From Actinomycetes bacterium (GTDB lineage: Bacteria > Actinomycetota > Acidimicrobiia > Acidimicrobiales > UBA8190), in the NCBI GenBank assembly GCA_021779775.1, contig JAJYAB010000030.1:1-11304 (forward strand): 11,304 nucleotides of DNA, in the 5' to 3' direction. Below the pieces are notes generated by a model. That model was not told where the DNA came from. It was given only the letters and a program-made list of their open reading frames with translations, and made no database searches. How positions within the stretch are numbered: the stretch's first letter is position 1; the number at the start of each line of letters is the position of its first letter. Positions 1 through 6,981 of this stretch are shown here, in pieces. Made by a program: the position numbers and the translations under genes.

Positions 1-231
1 TTCCCAATCCGGCAGGATGCGGCCGCAATACAAGCCGGCTTCGGGCCAGGTCCGGGCCGCATGCTCAATGGCGGTGAGGTAGCCGTCAGCCACGCGGTGG
101 TCGTCATCGACAAAGGCCACCAGATCGGTTTCGATCTGCGGGATGGCCTCGTTCAGTGCGTGCGATTTTCCCGGGGTGGGCACCTCGATCACGCGCAGCG
201 GCAAATCGCCACGTGCGGCTTGCTGCGCCTG
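1..231 (-). other. Glycosyltransferase family 2 fragment fused in frame to the lnt N-terminus
   Basis: On the minus strand, residues about 262-337 of the lnt frame read as the middle of a GT-A fold family 2 glycosyltransferase. RGDLPLRVIEVP is followed by GKSHALNEAI, the usual 'GK..ALN.g' nucleotide-sugar site, and then by LVAFVDDDHRV, which holds the metal-binding acidic motif (DDDH at residues 302-305). YCGRILPDW runs to the window edge. The N-terminal strand and first acidic motif of a GT2 enzyme are absent, replaced by Lnt sequence. Base use changes here: codons such as TTT, CAA, AAA, GAA, TTG and TAT appear, and these are rare in the neighbouring genes. The exact breakpoint cannot be fixed by eye; it lies at roughly 205-232. 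The acceptor and sugar cannot be inferred. The simplest reading is a chimeric contig end; a real gene fusion is possible but unlikely. Confidence 0.72.
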
Positions 232-1011
232 GTACACGACGGTCGGGTCGACCTGGCCCTTGCGTAGCCCCCGGGCACCGCCGCCTTGCACGGCGGCTAC
301 TCGTATCGTCCGGACCGCCCGCCCCCCGTCCGGCGCCAGATGGCCGGCGACCAGCGTGGCCGCCACACATCCGACGACCGCCAACCCGGCAACGGCCGCC
401 GACACGACCTGGTGCGGGCCGACGCGCCGGATCCGGTGTCCGGCCGACACCGCGAAGGTCCCACCGCCGGCGCCGAGCAGCCAGACGAGGCCCACCACCA
501 GCAGCGGTCCCCCGATCCGATCGGCGGCCAGCAGCGGCCCGTCCGCCTGGCCCAGGGCCACGCTTCCGAGCGGCAAGCCACCGAGGGGCCAGGTGTCCCG
601 GAGCGCTTCGGCGAGGACCATGGAGCCAGGCAGAGCCAGCATCCGGCCCTGCCCGCCTGGCGCCGCCCAGGCAGCCAGCCCGATGGCCGACGATTCGAGC
701 AGGATCAGCACGACGCCGCCGGCCAGGTTGAACGACAGCGCCCAGAAGAGCCCCGGTCCGAACAGCCCGATGCCGGCTGCCCAGCCGGCCAGCATCCTGC
801 TCCTCGCCGGCAGCCCACCCAGGCGCCACCACACCACGCCAGCACCGAGCGGGCCGAGCACCCAGAATCCCCACGGCGGCAGGGAGAGGGCCATTCCGAT
901 GCCCCCGACCAGGGAAGGCCCCGCTATGGCTCCCCGGCGGCGGCCGGGGTTGTGCCGTTGCCGCCGCCCGGCCAGGCGACCGGCCGGCTTCCGGGCCACA
1001 TCGGTTGTCAT
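1..1011 (-). CDS. lnt: Apolipoprotein N-acyltransferase, N-terminal part, running in frame into a glycosyltransferase fragment (3' end off window)
   Basis: Lnt adds the third acyl chain to the N-terminal cysteine of lipoproteins in the cytoplasmic membrane. The frame opens with ATG at 1011; this ATG overlaps the hemG stop as ATGA, which supports the start. Residues 1-30 are basic (RR/RRR). Several hydrophobic segments follow (about 34-57, 76-95, 98-117, 158-180, 200-222). The Lnt-like stretch EALRDTWPLGGLPLGS lies at about 134-149. The nitrilase-type domain begins at about residue 238 with VAAVQGGGARGLRK and VDP. At about residue 260-268 the Lnt resemblance stops and GT2 sequence takes over to residue 337 at the window edge, with no intervening stop. 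The Glu-Lys-Cys catalytic triad expected of Lnt would lie beyond the switch and is not seen, so this product could not acylate lipoproteins as it stands. The Lnt call for residues 1-260 is strong; whether the whole frame is a real gene is doubtful. Confidence 0.8.
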   Translation of the reverse strand, partial: MTTDVARKPAGRLAGRRQRHNPGRRRGAIAGPSLVGGIGMALSLPPWGFWVLGPLGAGVVWWRLGGLPARSRMLAGWAAGIGLFGPGLFWALSFNLAGGVVLILLESSAIGLAAWAAPGGQGRMLALPGSMVLAEALRDTWPLGGLPLGSVALGQADGPLLAADRIGGPLLVVGLVWLLGAGGGTFAVSAGHRIRRVGPHQVVSAAVAGLAVVGCVAATLVAGHLAPDGGRAVRTIRVAAVQGGGARGLRKGQVDPTVVYQAQQAARGDLPLRVIEVPTPGKSHALNEAIPQIETDLVAFVDDDHRVADGYLTAIEHAARTWPEAGLYCGRILPDWE

Positions 1012-2495
1012 GGCGGTGGGTCGTCCGGCATCGCCGCCACGGTCCGGGCGGCGGCCCGCCCGCTGCCGATGCATGCCGGCACGCCGACCCCGTGCAGCGC
1101 CGCCCCGGCCAGTGCCAGGGGGGCAGGAAGCTGCCCGGCGAGGCGATCCATCCGGGCGACCCGGTCGAGGTGGCCAACTGCGTACTGGGGGAAGGCCATC
1201 GGCCACCGGGTGACCATCGACTCCAGGGGCGTGCCGGACGTCCTCATGATCGATGCCAGCTCCGCCGTCACCCGCCGCACCAGAGCGTCGTCGTCGAGCT
1301 GCATCGCCCGGTCGTCGCCGTGGCGTCCGGACGAGGCGCGGACCAGCATCTCGCCGGGCCGCGCCAGATGGGGCCATTTGACGGACAGCCAGGTGGCCGC
1401 CGTCAGGAGCAGGCCCTGCTCGACCGGCACCAGGAAGCCGGTGCCTTCGGGCAGCTCGGCCAGCGCAGCGGACGGCCAGCGCATCGTCACCAGGCAGACA
1501 CCCGAGTACGCGATCGCCCGGAGCTCGGCGGCCAGCGCGGCGTCCACGGCGCCGACGATGTCGGCACCTGCCGGCGCCGGCACGGCCAGCACGACGGCGT
1601 CGGCTTCGACCACCGCTCCTTCGCCGGCCGGCACGACCCACCGGCCACCTGCGGCACGCAGCGGCCCCACCGGCGTGGATGTGCGGACGACCACCCCGCG
1701 GGCGGTCAATGCCTCCACCAGCCGCTCCACCAGCCGCCCGAGCCCGCCGCGTACGGTCACGAAGGCTGGCCCGGCACCCGTGCGGGGCGCGGACGCGCCG
1801 GGTGTGGTGGCGCGCAGGCCACGCATCAGGCCCCGTGTCGCATCGTCGGCCGCCAGCAGCTGCGGGAACACCGCGGCGCCGCTCATCGTCGACACGCAGC
1901 CGGCGTGGATGCCACCGATCAGGGGGTCGGCCAGGCGGGCCACCACCTGGCGGCCCAGGCGGCGCTGGACGACCGCCCCGACCGAGCGGTCGCTGCCCGG
2001 CTCCCCCAGCCGGCGTCGCGGTCCATGCGGCACGGTGCCCGCCAGGTCGGCCGCTGCTCGCAGCAGGCCCGCCGGACCGAGAATGCCCGAGCGCGCCAGC
2101 GGCCACCACCGGGTCGGCACGCCCAGGACCAGCCCCTCGGGGAGCCGGCGCAGGCGCCCCCTCGCCCACACGGAGGCTCCGCTCGTGCCTGGGGGGACCA
2201 GCTCGTCGCCGAGCCCGAGCTCCCGGCACAGCTCGACTGCTTCGGGCCGCCGGGCCACCACGGCATCGGCTGCCAGGTCGACGGGCTGGCCGCCGAGCTC
2301 GGCCGTGCGGAGCTTGCCACCCACGTTCGCCGCCGCCTCGAGGACGACGACGCGGGTCGCCGGGGGCCCGTTCGTGGCCAGCTCCCAGGCGGCAGCCAGC
2401 CCGGTGATGCCGCCGCCGACGACGACGACCGTCCGCCGCCTGTCAGGCAGCGCTCCGGCAGGATGCGTAGTGCCGGTGCCGATATGTGTCGGCAC
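1008..2495 (-). CDS. hemG: Protoporphyrinogen/coproporphyrinogen oxidase (FAD-dependent, HemG/HemY type)
   Basis: This soluble or membrane-associated flavoenzyme removes six electrons from a porphyrinogen late in haem synthesis. In actinobacteria the substrate is usually coproporphyrinogen III, and the enzyme is then called HemY or CgoX. The protein is 495 residues from a GTG at 2495, close to the family length of about 450-500. The dinucleotide-binding motif VVVVGGGITGLAAAWEL starts at residue 23 and is followed by VVVLEA and VGGKLRT, the FAD ribose and flavin contacts. DPLIGGIHAG and the FVTVRGGLGRLVERL block are typical of this family. The C-terminal GVGVPACIGSGRAAA is the second FAD contact. 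The GTG lies 2 bases after the hemH stop, and its own TGA overlaps the ATG of lnt (ATGA), so coupled translation is likely. The short tail before residue 22 has no recognised role. An amine-oxidase-type relative is the only alternative, and the haem-gene context argues against it. Confidence 0.93.
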   Translation of the reverse strand: MPTHIGTGTTHPAGALPDRRRTVVVVGGGITGLAAAWELATNGPPATRVVVLEAAANVGGKLRTAELGGQPVDLAADAVVARRPEAVELCRELGLGDELVPPGTSGASVWARGRLRRLPEGLVLGVPTRWWPLARSGILGPAGLLRAAADLAGTVPHGPRRRLGEPGSDRSVGAVVQRRLGRQVVARLADPLIGGIHAGCVSTMSGAAVFPQLLAADDATRGLMRGLRATTPGASAPRTGAGPAFVTVRGGLGRLVERLVEALTARGVVVRTSTPVGPLRAAGGRWVVPAGEGAVVEADAVVLAVPAPAGADIVGAVDAALAAELRAIAYSGVCLVTMRWPSAALAELPEGTGFLVPVEQGLLLTAATWLSVKWPHLARPGEMLVRASSGRHGDDRAMQLDDDALVRRVTAELASIMRTSGTPLESMVTRWPMAFPQYAVGHLDRVARMDRLAGQLPAPLALAGAALHGVGVPACIGSGRAAARTVAAMPDDPPP

Positions 2496-2497
2496 GG

Positions 2498-3448
2498 TCA
2501 GCGCCCCGCTGCGGCGGTGACCACGCCGGCCAGGATGTCGCAGAGCGCGGGGTCGTCGTCGAGGGACGCCGTGCGGGCGAACGGCAGCCCGGCGCGCTCG
2601 GCTGCCGCCCGGGCCTCGATGTCGAGGTCGTACAGCACTTCGAGGTGGTCGGACACGAACCCCACCGGGCATACCACGCAGCCGGTGGCCCCGGCCGCCG
2701 GCAGCGTGGCGATGACCTGCAGTAAGTCCGGCCCGAGCCACGGCTCCGGGGTCCGCCCGGCACTCTGCCAGGCCACCGACCACCGGTCGCATCCCACCTG
2801 CTCGGCCACGGCGGCCGCCGACGACCGGACCTGTTCGGCGTAGGTGTCACCCGCTTCCACCACCCGCAGCGGCACGCTGTGGGCCGTGAAGACCACCTCG
2901 GCACCTGCCCGGGCGGCGGGTGGCAGCCTCGCCAGCGCCTGGCGCACCCGCCCGGCGAGGAGCACGGCGAAGCCGCCGGCATCGAACCAGTGGTCGATCA
3001 TGGTCACATCGAGGGTGGCTCGGTCCGGTGCCTCGCCGGCGGCTCGGGTGGCGGCGTCGACGCGGCGCGAGTACTCGCCGGCGCTGACGGTCGACGAGTG
3101 CGGGGCGAGCACCAGCCCGACGGCCCGCCGGGCGCCGGCCCGGACGAGCTCGGCCACCGCCTGCTCGATCCGCGGCTCGGCGAAGCGCGCGCCGTGGGCG
3201 ACGACGAACATGCCCGGGCACCGCCGCTCCAGCTCGGCGGCCAGCCCGGCGACCTGCGCACGAGTCCGCTCGGCCAGCGGCGAGGTGCCGCCGATGGCCT
3301 CGTAGCGCCGGACGAGGTCGGCGAGCAGGTCCGCCGGCGGGGGGCTGCCCCGCCGGATCTCGGTGTAGAAGGCTTGCACGCCGGCCAGGGCAGCTGGTGT
3401 GCCGTGGTGCATGACCAGCACCCCGCACCGGCGTCCGGCTGCATCCAT
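2498..3448 (-). CDS. hemH: Ferrochelatase (coproporphyrin or protoporphyrin type)
   Basis: The enzyme inserts ferrous iron into a porphyrin; in actinobacteria this is normally coproporphyrin III (CpfC). The protein is 316 residues from the ATG at 3448, close to the roughly 310 residues of the compact Bacillus enzyme. GVLVMHHGTP at residue 9 is the N-terminal signature. VVFTAHSVP carries the catalytic His at residue 190, and HLEVLYDLDIEA carries the conserved Glu at 270, the same spacing within one residue as His183 and Glu264 of the Bacillus subtilis enzyme. VCPVGFVSDH precedes the Glu. The start ATG overlaps the hemE stop by one base (TGATG); a longer frame upstream would run into hemE and is rejected. 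Only one Cys lies in the C-terminal tail, so the [2Fe-2S] cluster of mycobacterial and mammalian ferrochelatases is probably absent. hemQ/chdC is not in the window. Confidence 0.95.
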   Translation of the reverse strand: MDAAGRRCGVLVMHHGTPAALAGVQAFYTEIRRGSPPPADLLADLVRRYEAIGGTSPLAERTRAQVAGLAAELERRCPGMFVVAHGARFAEPRIEQAVAELVRAGARRAVGLVLAPHSSTVSAGEYSRRVDAATRAAGEAPDRATLDVTMIDHWFDAGGFAVLLAGRVRQALARLPPAARAGAEVVFTAHSVPLRVVEAGDTYAEQVRSSAAAVAEQVGCDRWSVAWQSAGRTPEPWLGPDLLQVIATLPAAGATGCVVCPVGFVSDHLEVLYDLDIEARAAAERAGLPFARTASLDDDPALCDILAGVVTAAAGR

Positions 3449-4551
3449 CACGAGCTGGTGCCACCGGCCGCCGGTCTGAGCGATCCCGGCGGCACGGCGT
3501 GGACCAGCTCGACCAGGTCGGTGAGCACGCCCGGGTCCGTCTCCGGCAGCACGCCATGTCCCAGGTTGAAGACGTGGCCCTGCCCGCCGCCTGCCGCGAG
3601 CACGGCCCGGGCCTCGGTGTCGACCACCGGCCATGGTGCGAGCAGCAGGGCCGGATCGAGGTTTCCCTGCACCGCGGTGGGCCGGTGCTCCGCCGTGCGC
3701 CGCCTGGCCTCGTCCAGCGGCACCCGCCAGTCGACCCCGATCACGTCCGAGCCGGCGCCGGCCATGAGCCCGAGCAGTTCACCCGTGCCGACCCCGAAGT
3801 GGATACGGGGCACACCGAGATCGGCGAGGCCGGCGAACACCCGCCGCGAGGCGGGGAGCACCCGCTGCTCGTAGTCGGCGGGCGACAGCGCACCCGCCCA
3901 GCTGTCGAACAGCTGGATCGCCTGCGCGCCCGCCGCGACCTGCGATCGCAGCGAGGCCAGCGCCATGTCGGCCAGCACGTCGAGGAGCCGGGACCACAGC
4001 CCCGGGTCGCCGTGCATGAGCGCCTTGGTCCGGCTGTAGGTTCGTGATGGTCCTCCCTCCACCAGGTAGCTGGCCACGGTGAACGGCGCCCCGGCGAACC
4101 CGATCAGTGGCACGCCGGGGGAGCGGAGCTCGCCGGCCAGGATGCGGACCGTCTCGAGCACGGCTGGCGTGTCGATCTCCGGCTCGAGCGGCCGGAGCCG
4201 GTGGAGATCGCCGGCGCTGCGGAACGGGCGGTCGATCACCGGGCCGTGGCCTGGTTCTACGTCCACCCCGAAGCCGACGGCGGCGACCGGCACCACGATG
4301 TCCGAGAAGAGGATCGCCGCGTCCACACCGTGGCGCCGCACGGGCTGCAGCGTCAGCTCGGCTGCCAGCTCCGGGCGGGCGATGGTCTGAAGGATGCTGC
4401 CTTCTCCCCGGACGGCGCGGTACTCGGGGAGCGACCGCCCGGCCTGGCGCATGAACCATACCGGCACGCGCTCGACAGGAAGGCCCCGGCAGGCTCTGAG
4501 GAACACGGGCTCGGTGGCCGGGCCGGCGGGATCGACACCTGGCTCGGGCAC
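3448..4551 (-). CDS. hemE: Uroporphyrinogen III decarboxylase
   Basis: This cytoplasmic enzyme decarboxylates the four acetate side chains of uroporphyrinogen III to give coproporphyrinogen III. With the GTG at 4551 the protein is 367 residues, near the usual 340-365. PVWFMRQAGR (30-39) is the first family signature and contains the two substrate-binding Arg residues. LFSDI holds the catalytic Asp at 84. GFAGAPFTVASYLVEGG is the second signature, with the active-site Tyr. NLGHGVLPETDP near the C-terminus has the conserved His. The start is uncertain: the frame stays open to GTGs at 4605 and 4626, but the extra residues are low-complexity and reach into the divergent control region. It is the first gene of the hemE-hemH-hemG-lnt unit, and its TGA overlaps the hemH ATG. 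Function is secure; the exact N-terminus is not. Confidence 0.95.
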   Translation of the reverse strand: MPEPGVDPAGPATEPVFLRACRGLPVERVPVWFMRQAGRSLPEYRAVRGEGSILQTIARPELAAELTLQPVRRHGVDAAILFSDIVVPVAAVGFGVDVEPGHGPVIDRPFRSAGDLHRLRPLEPEIDTPAVLETVRILAGELRSPGVPLIGFAGAPFTVASYLVEGGPSRTYSRTKALMHGDPGLWSRLLDVLADMALASLRSQVAAGAQAIQLFDSWAGALSPADYEQRVLPASRRVFAGLADLGVPRIHFGVGTGELLGLMAGAGSDVIGVDWRVPLDEARRRTAEHRPTAVQGNLDPALLLAPWPVVDTEARAVLAAGGGQGHVFNLGHGVLPETDPGVLTDLVELVHAVPPGSLRPAAGGTSS

Positions 4552-4585
4552 GGCGCCGACGCTACCGCGGACCCGTGCCCCTGCG

Positions 4586-4615
4586 GGAACGGGCAGTAAC
4601 CGCACGGCGTATGAT
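4586..4615 (+). promoter_or_regulatory. Possible promoter for the HelD-like gene
   Basis: TATGAT at 4610-4615 resembles a -10 box and would give a leader of about 50 bases before the ATG at 4675. No TTGACA-like -35 lies at the right distance. GGAAC at 4586-4590, followed 17 bases later by CGTAT, resembles an ECF-sigma promoter instead. Both readings come from inspection only. No convincing matching promoter for hemE was found on the opposite strand. Confidence 0.3.
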
Positions 4616-4644
4616 CGATGGTTCACCTGATCAATGGCTCACCC
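4613..4644. repeat. Two adjacent imperfect 16-base direct repeats in the divergent hemE/helD control region
   Basis: GATCGATGGTTCACCT (4613-4628) is followed directly by GATCAATGGCTCACCC (4629-4644); 13 of 16 bases match. The pair lies between the divergent starts of hemE (4551) and helD (4675) and overlaps the end of the possible -10 box. Its place suggests a regulator site with two bound units, but a chance small duplication would look the same. The regulator is unknown. Confidence 0.5.
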
Positions 4645-4674
4645 GCCGGCAGTCGATTGGGGGCGGAAGTGGAG

Positions 4675-6903
4675 ATGCAGTCCGAACTCGAGGCGGAGCA
4701 GGCGCACGTCGATCGCGCCTATGAGCGTCTCGACCAGCTCCGCTGGGACACCAACCAACGCTTGCGGTCGGTGCTCGACCAAGGGCGCGGCGGGACCCAT
4801 CAGTTCCGCGAGGAGCGCGACGTCATCGTCCGCACCAGCCTGGCTCGTCTCGACCAGCTCGACATCGGGACGCAGGCGCTCTGCTTCGGCAGGATCGACC
4901 GGCGGGTCGAGAACGACGCCGACCCCACAGCGGTCGAGCAATACCACATCGGTCGGCTCGGCATCTCGGGCGACGACGTGGAGCCTCTGGTCGTGGACTG
5001 GCGCGCTCCCGTGGCCGAGCCGTTCTACCGGGCTACCGGTCGCGACCCGATGGGGCTCGTGCTCCGCCGGCACCTGGCGGCGCACGGTCGTCGGGTCGTG
5101 GCATTCGAGGACGAGCGCTTTGCCGGGGGGGCATCCGGCGTGAACGGCAACGGGCCGGACGGTCCCGGCGCAGCGTTGGACGACGGTGCTGCGCTCGAGC
5201 TCGGGGGCCCCGGGGCCCTGCTGGCCGCGCTGGGGGGGGCCAGGACCGGCTTCATGCGCGACATCGTGTCGACGATCCAGCGCGAGCAGGACGAGATCAT
5301 CCGGTCGCCGCTCCCCGGGGTCCAGGTGGTGCAGGGCGGGCCGGGCACCGGCAAGACCGCGGTGGCGCTGCACCGTGCGGCGTACCTGCTCTACACGCAC
5401 CGCTTCCCGTTGGAGCGACAAGGTGTCCTGGTCATCGGACCGAACCCCCTCTTCCTGCGGTACATCGAGAATGTGCTCCCCTCGCTGGGTGAGAGCGGGG
5501 TGACCCTCTCCACCATCTCGGGCCTGGTCCACGGCGTGCAGGCACGTCACGAGGACTGCCCGGCCGTGGCACGTCTGAAGGGGGACGGCCGGATGGCCGC
5601 CGTCATGGCCCGGGCGGTCCGCGGGCGCCAACGTCCCCTGCGCCGGCCGGTGCGCGTGCCGTTCGGCTCTGCTGTGCTCAGGCTGCAGCCGGATGACTCG
5701 GCGGCCATCGTCGCTGCCGCTCGCCGGCGGCCCGGCACCCACAACGCCCGGCGGCAGTTCGTGGAGCAGAGCGTGGTCCGCCGGCTGGCCGACGACTACG
5801 CCCGTTGGCTGGCGGTGCGAGAAGGAGGCGTGCAGCTGCCAACCGCCGACGTGGAGGGCGCGGGCAGCCCCGAGGGATCGGCGCGCGACGGCCCCGCTGT
5901 CGACCTGGCCGACTTCGGGCGCCGGATCCGCCAGGCGCCCGAGCTGGCCGAGGTGCTGCAGCGGATGTGGCCGCGTCTGAGCGCCGAGGAGCTGCTCCAC
6001 GACCTGTTCGGTGCCGCACCGCTGCTCCGCCAGGCGGCCGCTGGCGTGCTGTCGCCCGACGAGCACCAGACGCTGGTGCGCCCCCGGAGCACGGCGTTGG
6101 CCGCTATCGCGTGGACTGACGCCGACCTGGCGTTGATCGACGAAGCCCGGGTGCTCCTCGGCCCTCGCCGGCCCCGCCGCCACGGGGGCGGCGACCCGGA
6201 GGAGGCGGTCCGGACCTACGGCCACATCGTCGTCGACGAGGCACAGGACCTCTCCCCGATGCAGCTGCGTATGGTGGCCCGCCGGTCACTTTCCGGATCG
6301 GTGACGGTGGTGGGCGACATCGGCCAGGCCACTGGCCCCTGGGCTCCCGACGACTGGGGCCAGGTCACCGAGCACCTGCCGGCGTCGCGCCAGCCGCGCC
6401 TGTCGGAGCTGACGGTCAGCTACCGCACGCCGGCAGAGGTGGTCGACGTGGCCACCCGGGTGCTGGCCGACGCTGTGCCGACCCTGCGGCCGCCTCGCCC
6501 CGTCCGGCGGACGGGGGTCCTTCCGCAGTTCACCCGGGCGGGCACCGGTTCGCTGGCTGGCGTTGTAGCGTCGGTGGCCGAGGCATCGATGGCGATCGTC
6601 GGGCCGGGCACGACGGCTGTCCTGGCACCCGCCTCGGCGGTGGCCGAGCTGGCGCTGGCGCTCGATGCTGCCGGCGTCCGCGCGTCGGATCCTCGCCGCG
6701 ACGGCCTGGGGGCCCCGCTCAGCCTGCTGCCGGTCGACCTGGCCAACGGGCTCGAGTTCGACGCCGTGGTCGTAGTCGAGCCGGCGGCCATCGCAGAGGA
6801 GTCGGCTCAGGGTCTCCGTGCGCTGTACGTCGCACTGACGCGGCCCACCCGGCTCCTCGCCGTCGTCCACGAACGCTCCTTGCCGCCTTCGCTGCACCCG
6901 TGA
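4675..6903 (+). CDS. helD: HelD-type UvrD/Rep-family ATPase (RNA polymerase-associated helicase-like protein)
   Basis: HelD proteins are superfamily 1 helicase-like ATPases that bind RNA polymerase, pry it open and free stalled complexes; actinobacterial relatives include HelR, linked to rifamycin tolerance. The protein is 742 residues from ATG 4675, preceded by the purine-rich GGGGGCGGAAGTGGAG; an upstream ATG at 4618 would add 19 residues but lacks a clear ribosome-binding site. Residues 1-60 are charged and suit the N-terminal coiled-coil arm. VDWRAPVAEPFYRAT at about 105 is typical of HelD. Walker A is GGPGTGKT at 221-228, motif II VVDEAQD has its DEAQD at 521-525, VVGDIGQAT follows, TVSYRTP is motif IV-like, and LYVALTR at 717-723 is motif VI. 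All ATPase motifs look intact. It is divergent from hemE and 78 bases before ctaE. Ordinary DNA-repair UvrD is less likely given the DWRAP block and the HelD-type Walker A context. Confidence 0.9.
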   Translation: MQSELEAEQAHVDRAYERLDQLRWDTNQRLRSVLDQGRGGTHQFREERDVIVRTSLARLDQLDIGTQALCFGRIDRRVENDADPTAVEQYHIGRLGISGDDVEPLVVDWRAPVAEPFYRATGRDPMGLVLRRHLAAHGRRVVAFEDERFAGGASGVNGNGPDGPGAALDDGAALELGGPGALLAALGGARTGFMRDIVSTIQREQDEIIRSPLPGVQVVQGGPGTGKTAVALHRAAYLLYTHRFPLERQGVLVIGPNPLFLRYIENVLPSLGESGVTLSTISGLVHGVQARHEDCPAVARLKGDGRMAAVMARAVRGRQRPLRRPVRVPFGSAVLRLQPDDSAAIVAAARRRPGTHNARRQFVEQSVVRRLADDYARWLAVREGGVQLPTADVEGAGSPEGSARDGPAVDLADFGRRIRQAPELAEVLQRMWPRLSAEELLHDLFGAAPLLRQAAAGVLSPDEHQTLVRPRSTALAAIAWTDADLALIDEARVLLGPRRPRRHGGGDPEEAVRTYGHIVVDEAQDLSPMQLRMVARRSLSGSVTVVGDIGQATGPWAPDDWGQVTEHLPASRQPRLSELTVSYRTPAEVVDVATRVLADAVPTLRPPRPVRRTGVLPQFTRAGTGSLAGVVASVAEASMAIVGPGTTAVLAPASAVAELALALDAAGVRASDPRRDGLGAPLSLLPVDLANGLEFDAVVVVEPAAIAEESAQGLRALYVALTRPTRLLAVVHERSLPPSLHP

Positions 6904-6969
6904 ATCCCGCTGCTCCGCCTGCCAGCGGCCGCCGTGCTGCGTGTTGGCGCGACATGGCTCCGGTCCGCT

Positions 6970-6974
6970 AGGAA
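6970..6974 (+). promoter_or_regulatory. Ribosome-binding site deciding the ctaE start
   Basis: AGGAA at 6970-6974 lies 7 bases before the GTG at 6982. This favours that start over the in-frame upstream GTG at 6934, which would add 16 residues unlike the family. The 78-base gap from 6904 to 6981 shows no convincing promoter or strong hairpin, so whether ctaE has its own promoter or is read from helD is open. Confidence 0.55.
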
Positions 6975-6981
6975 ATACGCC

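Noticed and set aside
104..1177. A 357-codon minus-strand frame overlapping lnt
   Set aside because: Its translation is Arg/Gly-rich with no family signal, while the frame starting at 1011 gives continuous Lnt membrane segments.
286..2520. A 744-codon plus-strand open frame opposite lnt and hemG
   Set aside because: It has no recognisable domain, is rich in Arg, Pro, Ala and Ser, and lies antisense to two well-supported genes. Long antisense frames are common in very GC-rich coding DNA.
1005..2843. A 612-codon plus-strand open frame opposite hemG and part of hemH
   Set aside because: It has low-complexity Gln/Arg/Gly/His composition and no motif, and the opposite strand has a clear FAD-binding oxidase. 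It is a shadow frame.
2498..3448. An iron-sulfur cluster in ferrochelatase
   Set aside because: Only one Cys (in ALCDIL) lies in the C-terminal tail, where cluster-bearing family members have several, so no cluster is claimed.
4552..4674. A rifamycin-associated palindrome upstream of the HelD-like gene
   Set aside because: No long inverted repeat of the expected kind is visible; the region contains direct repeats instead.
4639..6225. A 528-codon minus-strand frame opposite helD
   Set aside because: It is the complement of conserved HelD codons, its composition is unlike a real protein, and the plus frame holds all ATPase motifs.
6904..6981. A promoter or terminator between helD and ctaE
   Set aside because: A TTGGCG near 6943 has no good -10 partner and the only stems are about 5 base pairs. 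Nothing there beyond the ribosome-binding site can be supported.
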